From contig JAHCLO010000004.1 of assembly GCA_026125285.1 (NCBI GenBank), positions 248,001 to 312,000 of the forward strand: a DNA stretch of 64,000 bases, in the 5' to 3' direction. The stretch is from Verrucomicrobiia bacterium. Its GTDB lineage: Bacteria > Verrucomicrobiota > Verrucomicrobiia > Limisphaerales > JADLHS01. Under the pieces are notes generated by a model. The model was given only the letters and a program-made list of their open reading frames with translations, did not search any database and had not been told where the DNA came from. Numbering within the stretch: position 1 is the first letter of the stretch; each line of letters starts with the position of its first letter. Positions 34,488 to 43,561 of this stretch are shown piece by piece. The position numbers and the translations under genes were made by a program.

Positions 34488-37400
34488 ATGCCTGAACCAG
34501 AGCCATCCGCTGCCATTCAGACCCCCGGCACCACGCCTGCGCCCGTTGGACAACGCGATGATTCGCCACCGTTTCCCGTTCCCGATCACACGCTGATTCG
34601 CCGCGTCGGCAGAGGTGCTTACGGTGAGGTCTGGCTGGCCCGCAACGCCCTTGGCACGTGGCGCGCGGTCAAATTTGTCCGCCGCAGTTCCTTCGATGAT
34701 GACAAGCCATTCGAGCGCGAGTTCGCCGGCATTCAACGCTTCGAGCCGATTTCCCGCAGCCACGAGAGCCAGCTCAACATCCTGCATGTGGGTCGCGCCA
34801 GGGACGGCTTCTACTATGTGATGGAACTGGCCGACGACATGAGCGACGCGCTTCCCGGTAACGCCGGTTTTCCAACCGGCGAGGACGGACTGGAGAGCCG
34901 GAAGAGCGAGCCTGACTCGCCGACTGGAAAATCGGCGTTACAGCCGGATACCTACACGCCGCGCAACCTCCGCAGTGAACTCCACCTCCGCAGCCGGTTA
35001 CCCGCGGCTGAATGTCTCCGCATTGGCCTCGCGCTCACCACCGCGCTCGAACATCTCCACAAGCACGGGCTCGTCCATCGCGACATCAAGCCCTCGAACA
35101 TCGTCTTCGTGAACGGCATTCCCAAGCTGGCGGACATCGGACTCGTGGCGCGCGCCGAAGCCACGATTTCGTTCGTCGGCACGGAAGGCTTCCTCCCGCC
35201 CGAAGGCCCGGGCACACGTCAGGCGGACATCTACAGTCTCGGCAAAGTCCTTTACGAAATCAGCACCGGCCACGACCGTCACCAGTTTCCGGAACTGCCG
35301 ACCAACATTGTCGAACTGCCGGATCGCGCTGAACTCTCCGAGCTAAATGAAGTCCTCCTCAAAGCCTGCCATCGCGATCCTGAGCAGCGCTACCAGACAG
35401 CGGCAGAGATGCATGCGGACCTGGCGTTGCTGGAGAGCGGACGCTCGGTGGTGCGGCTGCGCGGAATCGAACGTCGACTTCGCTTAGTGCAGCGCGCAGG
35501 CGCGGCAGTCACGGTGGTGGCGGCCATTGCCGCTGGCCTTTATCTGTGGCAAGCCCACCAAACCGACAAGGTTCGCCAACTGGCGGCGCAGAACAGCAAA
35601 CTGGCCGAGGAAAACCGTGACCGCCTGGTCCGCCTGAATGTTGCCAATGGGATTCGGGTCATGGATGAAGGAGACCTGGCTGGCGCATTGTTCTGGTTCA
35701 GCGAAGCGCTGCCATTAACGACGAATCGCCCGTCGGAAGAGGCGATCCACCGCATTCGTATCCAGCAAACGCTGGCCCCGCTTCCCCGCCTCCTGAATGT
35801 TTTCGCCCATCCAGCAGCGGTGAGTTCCGCAGAATTCAGCCCGGACGAGAAGCGTGTTGTTACCTCATCCAGTGATGGAATGATTCGAATCTGGAACACG
35901 GAGGCGAATGAGCAACCATTGGTGGAGTTCTCGCAGCCCTCGGAGAGGCTGTCCGCCTGGTTTGCCGAGGACGACCACCTGATCGTGGTTCGCGTTGTGG
36001 CTTCGGGGCAGGATCTCATGGAAATCCAGGAACTCTCGGTACTGGATGCCAATACCGGCGCACTGGCATTCCCGCCGCTCACGAACCTCACAACCGTCGC
36101 CATCAGTCCCGACGGCCGGTGGATCGCGGCAGGCCGTGAAGACCATGTTGTTGAGTTGATAGACCATCGAACTGGTCAGACCGTCGCCGAGCTTCGCGGC
36201 CACGAAGGCCCGGTCATCTGCGCGCAATTCAGCGAGGATGCCACACAACTGATTACCGGAAGTGCCGACCGTACGGCGCGTCGCTGGAGTGTATCAACGG
36301 GCCAACCTCTCGGTCCGCCATTGCCGCACGCGACCGCGGTTTATGCGGTGGTCTTCAATCAGGATGCCAGTCGGATGGCCACGGCCGGGTTTGACGATCC
36401 CTACCGGTCGCGCACCGCAATCCGAACCTGGGATGGTGCAACCAGCAAAGAAATTAGGAAATCATTCTCCGTCCGCGGACCCTCCCGGGTGCTGGAATTC
36501 GACCGAACTGGAAGACGACTGTTGACCGGCGGAGGCGAACCTGTCGCCAACCTTTGGGACGCGGACAGCCATACGCAGATATTCCCACCGCTGACAATGG
36601 CGGGCAAACCCGAATGCGTGGCCTTTATCCCCGATGGAGCGCAGTTCGCAATCGGCGGGGACGATGGGTTGGTGCGCTTTTGGAATCTGGAGGATGGTCG
36701 GCCCGGCTTGCCGTCGCTACACCATGGGGCTCGAACCCGGTCGGTTCGCTTCAACCGTGATGGCGACCTCGTATTGACAGCCAGTGACGATGGCACTGTG
36801 AAGCTCTGGGACTTGACGAAGGGTCTGTCTGACCGGCGGTACCGCCGGGAGGACGAGGAAATTGGTTCGGCTGCTCCCAGTCCTGATGGCCGGCGGCTGC
36901 TATTGGGCACGCTCAAGTACCCTGAAAGATCTTACGCGCTCCGAATGCTGGACGCCGCGACGCTGCAGGAAGTCATGGACCCCATGCCTTCTCCTGGCGG
37001 AATGTTGGGCGCGTTCGCCTTCGATTCGAGCGGGCAGAAATGGGCTGCTGGTTTGGGCTCCAAGGCCACTTATCTACCAGGCGAGCAGTCGCACTCCGCC
37101 GGTCTTTGGTGTCAGGAATATGGCCTGCTGAGGCACTTCGAGCTTCCACATGGCTGCCCCGTGCGAGAGCTCCGGTTTGATCCGGGCAGTTCACGGTTGG
37201 CCACGGTAGCTGATGATCTGAAGGTGCGTTTTTGGGACACGGCCAACGGCAAGCTCGAACGCGACTTCGCGCTACCGACTAATCACTACTTTCTTGCGCT
37301 GAACCCCAATGCCACCAGAGTCGCTGTCACCCGGGCAGACGGAGTCGCTCTGATCTTTGACCTCATCGAGGAACGACCCGTCGGTGAACCGCTGCGACAT

Positions 37401-38747
37401 GGCGGCTTGGTGCAAGCAGCCGCGTTTAGCCCAGACGGGCGATATGTGGCGACAGTAGGCAACAATCAGAAGTGCCGTGTGTGGGAAGCTCAGACCGGCC
37501 GGCCCGTTTCTCCCTTCTTCACGCCTGGTGACGACTTGTGGCTGGTCGGTTGGAGTCCCGACTCCCGCCGCGTCCTGACTGGTGGTTTTTCTCCTTTCGT
37601 CAAGGTTTGGGATGCAGCTTCGGGCGAACTGGCACTACCTCCTATGTTCATGTCTGAAAGCGTCCAGCAGGCCCGCTTCAGTCCGGATGGCCGATTCATA
37701 TATGCGTTTGGAGCGCATAGGATGCGTGTCTGGGACGCTGGCACGGGAGAAGAAATAACACCGTTCATGCAACATCGCAGGTTGCCTTTCACCATGCTCC
37801 TGACCGATTCCGGGGACATCGTGACCTCGGGCGAAGCCGAGCACTTGCGAATACAGACCTTGCAGCCGTCTCATCTGCCAGCGCGCGACCTTTCGGATTA
37901 CGCCCGCTTGCTCATTGGCCGGCGTCCCACCCAATTGGGTGTTAGTTCCATCTCCGCCACTGAACTTGCCGATTCCGTTCGCGATCTTCGGATTCGTCAG
38001 CCGTCGCTCTTCAGGATGTCGGACGAGGACAAACGCACCTGGCATGAGCAGCAAGTCAGAGTGCCGGACAATCTGGTGCGGCTTGAGGCGGCGATTTTCC
38101 ACCTCGAACGCCTGACGAAACTCACGCCGGATGACACCGAACTCCGCCTGCGGTTTGAGCGCTACCTGGCGGGCCGCATTCCGCCACGCGACTCGTCAGC
38201 GCCACCCCATTCGCTCGATCTAACCCGTGCCTACACGGAGGCTTTGAACATGTTCATCTGGCAGGAATTCAACGCCATTCCACGTGGCCGGCAGCGACTG
38301 GCCGGGACGGAGTTTGATATTCGTGGCTTCATCTGGCCGTGGCGTCACGCCGAATCCTTTGATCCAAGCCCGGGGTTTGCCAGGTCATTTGCGGTTCCAG
38401 TGAACCAGAAGTGTCGTCAGATTCATTTCCTGCACGCCACGGAAGGCTCGACCCCCGAAGATGGAACCCTCGTGGGCCGATGGGTGATCCGCTACGCGGA
38501 CGGCACGGAGCGGGAATGGCCCCTCCACTACGGTGTGCAGTTGCGGGATTGGTGGTGGATCCAGCGGGACGCCTTGGAAGCGACCGAGGCGGTCATCGCC
38601 TGGCGCAGTCAATCGGACTTTCCCACTCGCCGGCTGTTCAAGGCTACCTGGTCCAACCCGCGGCCGGAGTTGGAGATCGCCACCCTGGAACTCCGCGTCG
38701 GAAGAACCTCTCAGCACCCGATAGTCCTCGCCATTACGGCAGAATGA
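34488..38747 (+). CDS. Giant Ser/Thr protein kinase with WD40 beta-propellers
   Basis: The product of 1419 residues has a Hanks-type kinase domain (residues about 33-340) with glycine loop VGRGAYGEVWLA, catalytic Lys in WRAVKFVRR, HRDIKPSN and DIG in place of DFG. One transmembrane helix follows (AVTVVAAIAAGLYLWQ, near residue 350), then a long WD40 region with many repeats such as VTSSSDGMIRIWN, ITGSADRTARRWSV and LTASDDGTVKLWD, and a C-terminal domain of unknown type. It probably senses something through the propellers and signals to the adjacent ECF sigma factor. A palindromic element is inserted in the kinase domain. ATG 34488 (MPEPEPSAA) is the likely start. Confidence 0.9.
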   Translation: MPEPEPSAAIQTPGTTPAPVGQRDDSPPFPVPDHTLIRRVGRGAYGEVWLARNALGTWRAVKFVRRSSFDDDKPFEREFAGIQRFEPISRSHESQLNILHVGRARDGFYYVMELADDMSDALPGNAGFPTGEDGLESRKSEPDSPTGKSALQPDTYTPRNLRSELHLRSRLPAAECLRIGLALTTALEHLHKHGLVHRDIKPSNIVFVNGIPKLADIGLVARAEATISFVGTEGFLPPEGPGTRQADIYSLGKVLYEISTGHDRHQFPELPTNIVELPDRAELSELNEVLLKACHRDPEQRYQTAAEMHADLALLESGRSVVRLRGIERRLRLVQRAGAAVTVVAAIAAGLYLWQAHQTDKVRQLAAQNSKLAEENRDRLVRLNVANGIRVMDEGDLAGALFWFSEALPLTTNRPSEEAIHRIRIQQTLAPLPRLLNVFAHPAAVSSAEFSPDEKRVVTSSSDGMIRIWNTEANEQPLVEFSQPSERLSAWFAEDDHLIVVRVVASGQDLMEIQELSVLDANTGALAFPPLTNLTTVAISPDGRWIAAGREDHVVELIDHRTGQTVAELRGHEGPVICAQFSEDATQLITGSADRTARRWSVSTGQPLGPPLPHATAVYAVVFNQDASRMATAGFDDPYRSRTAIRTWDGATSKEIRKSFSVRGPSRVLEFDRTGRRLLTGGGEPVANLWDADSHTQIFPPLTMAGKPECVAFIPDGAQFAIGGDDGLVRFWNLEDGRPGLPSLHHGARTRSVRFNRDGDLVLTASDDGTVKLWDLTKGLSDRRYRREDEEIGSAAPSPDGRRLLLGTLKYPERSYALRMLDAATLQEVMDPMPSPGGMLGAFAFDSSGQKWAAGLGSKATYLPGEQSHSAGLWCQEYGLLRHFELPHGCPVRELRFDPGSSRLATVADDLKVRFWDTANGKLERDFALPTNHYFLALNPNATRVAVTRADGVALIFDLIEERPVGEPLRHGGLVQAAAFSPDGRYVATVGNNQKCRVWEAQTGRPVSPFFTPGDDLWLVGWSPDSRRVLTGGFSPFVKVWDAASGELALPPMFMSESVQQARFSPDGRFIYAFGAHRMRVWDAGTGEEITPFMQHRRLPFTMLLTDSGDIVTSGEAEHLRIQTLQPSHLPARDLSDYARLLIGRRPTQLGVSSISATELADSVRDLRIRQPSLFRMSDEDKRTWHEQQVRVPDNLVRLEAAIFHLERLTKLTPDDTELRLRFERYLAGRIPPRDSSAPPHSLDLTRAYTEALNMFIWQEFNAIPRGRQRLAGTEFDIRGFIWPWRHAESFDPSPGFARSFAVPVNQKCRQIHFLHATEGSTPEDGTLVGRWVIRYADGTEREWPLHYGVQLRDWWWIQRDALEATEAVIAWRSQSDFPTRRLFKATWSNPRPELEIATLELRVGRTSQHPIVLAITAE
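34858..34941. repeat. 26-bp inverted repeat inserted in frame in the kinase domain
   Basis: Arms at 34858-34883 (GTAACGCCGGTTTTCCAACC then GGCGAG) and 34916-34941 match with three mismatches, with 32 bases between. The element adds about 28 residues (NAGFPTGEDGLESRKS and onward) between the hinge of the kinase, MELADDMSDA, and TYTPRNLRSEL. Confidence 0.8.
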
Positions 38748-39060
38748 TACTTGTCCCTGCGCTCGCACAAACACGGCTGCCTGGATCAAAGCCAATTAAT
38801 CAGAAGGCCCACTAAATCCGCACAATCCAAATTGAGCTGTCCCTTGGCGGAACATAGGACGGATGCCTTGGATCATTGTCGGTTCTCCAACCGACCAACC
38901 TGCGTCCGCCCGGTACGACCTTCCTGGCGATTTGATAATACGCATGGCCACGCCACAGATGCGCGGCTTTTTCCTGAAAGATTCCCATGCGGCTTGCGAA
39001 TACATCCTCGTGACCACAACCAACATGATGAGCCCAGTTCAATTCAAACCACTTCATCCC
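38748..39060. other. Gene-free stretch, nothing recognised
   Basis: An open frame enters from 38863 but lacks a signal peptide until the ATG at 39061. I see no repeat, RNA gene or clear promoter here. Confidence 0.4.
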
Positions 39061-40419
39061 ATGAAACGAGCCTTCCAGTGCTTCATCCTAACTCTGGCAA
39101 TCGGCGCACCGTGCCTGACTTCTCGCGCCAACGATTTGGAAGAACGCCGCCCGATGTGGCGAACCGTGGCCAAGTTCGAATCGGAGTGGCCTACTTCAGT
39201 GGATGCGCTCACCGCCGATGCCGACGGGAATCTATACGCGGCCATCTCAGTCTCGGATAACGAAGGCCGGATTCATGCCGTCATACGGAAGAGCTCTGAC
39301 CGCGGAAGCACTTGGAGCGTGGTCGAGGATTTTGTGCCCGGCGCGTCCGGTTTCGCCCGCATTCTGAGTTTGGGGACAGACACGGCTGGCCACCTCTACG
39401 CGGCGGGCTATCTTGCTGATGAGCACGATCACCTCCGTTGGATTGTGCGCAAGCGAGTTGCTGGAGGAACGGCCTGGTCCACAGTGGATGATTTCACTTT
39501 ACCGGGTAGCCAGAAGACGGCGGCGCAATCGCTTTCGGTGAACGCCGACGGAACTGTGTATGTGGCGGGTTACGGCGACGAGCCTCCTGGCTCCGGCCCA
39601 TTGCACACTCGCATGCACTGGCTGGTCCGATGCAGTCGCGATGGCGGCAAGACGTGGTCCACGGTCGAGGACTTCCGCCATGAATTCAGCGCGTGCGCAA
39701 CCGCAATCTTAAGCACCCCGCAGGGAGTGTTTGTCGGCGGCTCCGCCTGGCATGAAGGCAAGGTAACCGGCGAGACCTGGCTCGTGCGCAAAGGCACCTC
39801 GGATGAAAGCGGTGCGCTCCGCTGGCAAACTGTGGATGCGTTCCAGATGGAAGACGGCAAGCACGGGCATGTCTCGCGGGTTCAGTCTTTGGGAATGGAC
39901 CGCGATGGCAATTTATACGCGGCAGGTCGCAGCCACGCGTGGGTGGATGAGCGGAGCAGCGCACATTGGGTGGTGCGCCGGGCCTCCCGCCGTGGCACGG
40001 ATTGGGCGGTGGTGGACGCCTTCCAATTGGACTCGGGCTACCACGCTGTAGCACAAAGTGTGGCGGCAAATCCTGTGGGCGGGGTTTTTGTCGTGGGCCA
40101 GGCCGGGCACAGCGACGGCGGCATTCACTGGATCGTGCGGCAAAGTGTCACGGGCGCGGCCGGAAATTGGCAACTTCACGATGACTTTCGGTTGAGGGCT
40201 TCGGCCTCAACAGTTCCGTCCTCGCTCAGGCTCATCAATGGTGTCGCTCCGGGGACCGTGATGTCCAATTCGCCGGCCGAGTATTCCAAAGGTTCGGCCA
40301 TCCTGGTGGCCGCGGAGTCACTCTACGCGGGAGGTTCAGCTCTGACGGGCAAAGGTCACGCGATCGTCCGAAAGTGGGAACTGCCTCGTGCGACCGAACA
40401 AGCGGCAAGTGCGCATTGA
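39061..40419 (+). CDS. Secreted BNR/sialidase-like beta-propeller protein
   Basis: The product of 452 residues has a signal peptide (FQCFILTLAIGAPCLTSRA) and six or more repeats of about 60 residues. Each carries a BNR/Asp-box-like core (SSDRGSTWSVVEDF, SRDGGKTWSTVEDF, RGTDWAVVDAFQL) and a strand such as DADGNLYAAISV or DRDGNLYAAGRS. This is the pattern of beta-propellers related to sialidases and photosystem assembly factors, but catalytic residues of sialidases are not evident. Function unknown. ATG 39061 is chosen because the signal peptide starts there. Confidence 0.8.
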   Translation: MKRAFQCFILTLAIGAPCLTSRANDLEERRPMWRTVAKFESEWPTSVDALTADADGNLYAAISVSDNEGRIHAVIRKSSDRGSTWSVVEDFVPGASGFARILSLGTDTAGHLYAAGYLADEHDHLRWIVRKRVAGGTAWSTVDDFTLPGSQKTAAQSLSVNADGTVYVAGYGDEPPGSGPLHTRMHWLVRCSRDGGKTWSTVEDFRHEFSACATAILSTPQGVFVGGSAWHEGKVTGETWLVRKGTSDESGALRWQTVDAFQMEDGKHGHVSRVQSLGMDRDGNLYAAGRSHAWVDERSSAHWVVRRASRRGTDWAVVDAFQLDSGYHAVAQSVAANPVGGVFVVGQAGHSDGGIHWIVRQSVTGAAGNWQLHDDFRLRASASTVPSSLRLINGVAPGTVMSNSPAEYSKGSAILVAAESLYAGGSALTGKGHAIVRKWELPRATEQAASAH

Positions 40420-40462
40420 GGTGCGGCTTGCCCCGGCAGGCCAACCCTCCTATGAAACTGAA

Positions 40463-40540
40463 GGTGGGGCGCGTCACTCCGTGCGCGCCGGGGACCGTTT
40501 CCAGCGATGGCGGCGCGCCTGGGACTGATGCGCCCTACCA
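40463..40540. repeat. RVTPCAP-type palindromic repeat, copy 1
   Basis: GGGGCGCGTCACTCCGTGCG followed by CGCCGG forms an imperfect inverted repeat with CGGCGCGCCTGGGACTGATG and CGCCCTACC. Read forward it encodes GRVTPCAP. Other copies are at 55362-55440 and 58404-58480. It lies in the short gap between two convergent genes. Confidence 0.7.
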
Positions 40541-40589
40541 ACACTGGGTTCGGGGGTTTACTGCGCGAATCTGGGTTTGGGATATCCTC

Positions 40590-42362
40590 TCACCGCTCGA
40601 ACAAGCTGGGCGCGGCGCGCTGCGCGAGTTCCTGGCAACGGCCCAGGATTTCCGTGGGCGATTCGCAGGTGAGCGCGAACTCGGCAAGCTGCCGGGTATC
40701 GGTGACTTTGAGCCGGCGGATCAGGTATTTAACCTGCGCCAGGAGCGGCGGGGCGGCGCTGAGTTCATCCACGCCCAATCCGATGAGCAGCGGCGCGAGC
40801 ACCGGGTCGCCCGCCATTTCGCCGCAGACACTCACCCACACCTTGTGCGCGTGCGCGGCGTCCACGGTGTTCTTGATCAGGCGCAGGATCGCCGGATGCG
40901 TCGGTTCGTAGAGATGGGCAATCTTCTCGTTCATCCGGTCCACCGCAAGGGAGTACTGGATCAGGTCGTTGGTGCCGATGCTGAAGAAGCGGCTGCGGCG
41001 CGCCAGCGAATCCGCCACCAGGGCGGCGGAAGGGATTTCAATCATCACGCCCACTTCCAGTTTGTCGTCGAAGGGAACATTCTGCTGCCGGAGTTCGGCT
41101 TTGAATTCGGCCAGCAGGGCGTTGGCCTGGTTCAATTCGTCCAGACCGGAAATCATGGGATACATCATCTTCACATTGCCCTCGACACTCGCGCGGAGGA
41201 TGGCGCGCAGTTGCGCGCCGAACACGTCACGTTGCTGGAGACAAAACCGGATGGCGCGCCAGCCCAGGAACGGGTTCATCTCGGTGGGCACGTGGAGATG
41301 GGAAAGGAATTTGTCGCCGCCCAGGTCCAGCGTGCGGATGACCACCGGATGCGGCTTCAGTGCGGCGGCCACCTGCCGATAGGACTGGTACTGTTCCTCC
41401 TCGGTCGGCGGCGAATCGCGGTTGATGAAGAGGTATTCGGTGCGGAACAAACCCACACCCTCGGCCCCGCTGGCGGTGGCGGACGCGGCGTCCGCGGCTT
41501 GTTCGATATTGGCCGAGAGCAGGACGCGGTGATTGTCCAGCGTGACGGCCGGCTGACTGATTGTGTCGCGGAGCTTTTCCTCCAGCGTGACCTGCTTGCG
41601 AATCAATTGGCCGTACTCAAACAACGTCTGGTCGGTGGGATTGAGGATGATGACGCCGTTGAAGCCATCGAGCAGGGCATATTCGCCGTTCTCCAGTTCG
41701 TCACTGGCGGTCTTGAGTCCGACCACCGCCGGGATGCGTAACGAGCGCGCCATGATGGCCGTGTGCGAAGTCTTGCTGCCCACGTCCGTGGCAAACCCCA
41801 GCACGTTCTGCCGATCCAGTTGCGCGGTGCGGGAGGGGGTGAGGTCGTGGGCGATGATGATGCACGGCTCCGACAAATGCCGCAGGTCCACCTCGTCCGT
41901 GCGGCCCTGGAGATTGTTGATCACACGGCCCGTTACATCGCGCATATCGCTCACGCGCTCCCGCAGGTACTCGTCATCCACCTTGGACAACGCCAGGGCG
42001 TAGCGCTCGGACACGGCATGGAAAGCAAACTCAGCGTTGACTTTTTCCGACTGGATCACCCGGACAGCTTCGTCAATGAGGGCGGGGTCTTCGAGCACCA
42101 TCAAGTGCGCGTCGAAAATGCTGGCCTGTTCGGCGCCGATGTTCTCCGCGAGCTTGTGTTGCACTTCGAGGATCTGGTGGCGCGTGGTCACCAGCGCGCG
42201 TTGCAGGCGGTTGACCTCCTCGCCGGCCTCGCTTTCCGACAGGTCCTGGCGCGTCACCACCTGCCGCTGCTTGTCGAGCACCAGCAGCTTGCCGCGACAA
42301 ACGCCCGCGGACACGGGGATGCCCCGCAGAATCTTCTCGCCTTTGTGCAACCGGTCAACCAC
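40590..42362 (-). CDS. ptsI: Phosphoenolpyruvate-protein phosphotransferase (Enzyme I)
   Basis: This cytoplasmic enzyme moves phosphate from PEP to HPr at the head of the PTS or a PTS-type regulatory chain. The 590-residue product has the active-site His in GSKTSHTAIMARSLRIPAVV, the PEP-binding stretch GVGLFRTEYLFINRD, and GEMAGDP with the IGTNDLIQYSLAVDRMN signature. The N-terminal part IPVSAGVCRGKLLVL is usual. HPr and the sugar permeases are not in the window. It starts with a divergent PfkB kinase 146 bases away. Confidence 0.95.
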   Translation of the reverse strand: MVDRLHKGEKILRGIPVSAGVCRGKLLVLDKQRQVVTRQDLSESEAGEEVNRLQRALVTTRHQILEVQHKLAENIGAEQASIFDAHLMVLEDPALIDEAVRVIQSEKVNAEFAFHAVSERYALALSKVDDEYLRERVSDMRDVTGRVINNLQGRTDEVDLRHLSEPCIIIAHDLTPSRTAQLDRQNVLGFATDVGSKTSHTAIMARSLRIPAVVGLKTASDELENGEYALLDGFNGVIILNPTDQTLFEYGQLIRKQVTLEEKLRDTISQPAVTLDNHRVLLSANIEQAADAASATASGAEGVGLFRTEYLFINRDSPPTEEEQYQSYRQVAAALKPHPVVIRTLDLGGDKFLSHLHVPTEMNPFLGWRAIRFCLQQRDVFGAQLRAILRASVEGNVKMMYPMISGLDELNQANALLAEFKAELRQQNVPFDDKLEVGVMIEIPSAALVADSLARRSRFFSIGTNDLIQYSLAVDRMNEKIAHLYEPTHPAILRLIKNTVDAAHAHKVWVSVCGEMAGDPVLAPLLIGLGVDELSAAPPLLAQVKYLIRRLKVTDTRQLAEFALTCESPTEILGRCQELAQRAAPSLFER

Positions 42363-42508
42363 GCACGAGGATTAGCTGATTGCCCGGCGGGAAGGAAACC
42401 AATTCTTCGGCGGAACCGGCGAAAAAGCGAGCGCCTGCCCGGAGAAAACGCTTGCCTAGGCTTCCGTGCTTTTCGTTCACTGGAAGTCCAGATACGGGCT
42501 GATCCGTC

Positions 42509-43558
42509 ATGAAAACCAAAACCCCAAACACACGCCGTGGCCTGCTGGCCGGCGGCAACTGGATCATTGATCAGGTCAAGCTGATTGACATATATCCGCA
42601 ACCGGAGCAACTCGGCAACATCCTTGGCCAGTCCCAAGGCACGGGTGGCGGACCGTACAACGTTCTGATTGACCTCGCCCGATCCGGTGCGCGCTTCCCG
42701 CTTCAGGGGGCCGGCTTGGTGGGGAATGATGCCCTGGGCGACCAGATTCTGGCCGACTGCCGGCAGCACAAGATTGACACGCGCCATCTCGGACGCACCA
42801 GCAAGGCGCCGACGTCCTACACCGACGTGATGACGGAGAAAGCATCCGGTCGCCGGACTTTCTTTCACGCCCGCGGCGCGAACGCGCTGTGGCACGGCGA
42901 GGGGCTGGACTTCAAAAAGTCCAAGGCGCGTATTTTTCACCTGGCGTATTTGTTGTTGCTCGACGCGCTGGACGAGCCGGACGCGAAATTCGGCACCAAG
43001 GCTGCCCGCCTGTTGGCCGTCGCCCAAGCGGCGGGCTTCAAGACCAGCGTGGACGTGGTGAGTGAAGACAGCGACCGCTTCGCCAAAGTGGTCGGGCCCG
43101 CGCTCAAGCACGTGGATTATTGCATTCTCAATGAAATTGAAGCCGGCAAAACGACGGGCTTCAAAGTCCGTCAGCCGGATGGCCAGCTCGACACCGTGGC
43201 GTTGCGGCACGCGGCCGGAGCGCTGTTGCAGCAGGGCGTGGGCGAACTGGTGATTGTCCACTTTCCGGAGGGCGCGTTTGCGCGCACGCGCAAGGGCGAA
43301 GACGTGTGGCAGTCCTCGCTCAAGTTACCACCCAAATACATCGCCGGTTCGGCCGGCGCGGGGGACGCTTTTTGCGCCGGGGTACTGCTTGGGCTGCATG
43401 AGGAGTGGGAACTGCAACGTTGTTTGCTTACCGGGGTCTGCCTGGCGGCTGCATCCCTGTCGCATCCCACCTGCACCGCCGGTGTCAGATCGCTGGCGTC
43501 ATCGTTGGCACTGGCAAAGAAGTATGGCTTCGGTCCCCCGGTGTTGTCCGGGGACTGA
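42509..43558 (+). CDS. PfkB-family carbohydrate kinase
   Basis: The product of 349 residues phosphorylates a sugar or nucleoside. It has GGGPYNVLIDLARSGA with GLVGNDALGDQI in the N-terminal part, and the C-terminal catalytic signature AGSAGAGDAFCAGVLLGLHE with the base Asp. The substrate cannot be told. It is divergent from ptsI and convergent with a histidine kinase gene, four bases apart at the stops. Confidence 0.88.
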   Translation: MKTKTPNTRRGLLAGGNWIIDQVKLIDIYPQPEQLGNILGQSQGTGGGPYNVLIDLARSGARFPLQGAGLVGNDALGDQILADCRQHKIDTRHLGRTSKAPTSYTDVMTEKASGRRTFFHARGANALWHGEGLDFKKSKARIFHLAYLLLLDALDEPDAKFGTKAARLLAVAQAAGFKTSVDVVSEDSDRFAKVVGPALKHVDYCILNEIEAGKTTGFKVRQPDGQLDTVALRHAAGALLQQGVGELVIVHFPEGAFARTRKGEDVWQSSLKLPPKYIAGSAGAGDAFCAGVLLGLHEEWELQRCLLTGVCLAAASLSHPTCTAGVRSLASSLALAKKYGFGPPVLSGD

Positions 43559-43561
43559 AAC

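Noticed and set aside
40374-41741. Long plus-strand open frame across ptsI
   Set aside because: ptsI on the minus strand carries all Enzyme I signatures; the plus-strand frame has none.
42254-43261. Minus-strand open frame of 335 codons over the PfkB gene
   Set aside because: The PfkB gene on the plus strand has both family signatures; the minus frame has no recognisable domain.
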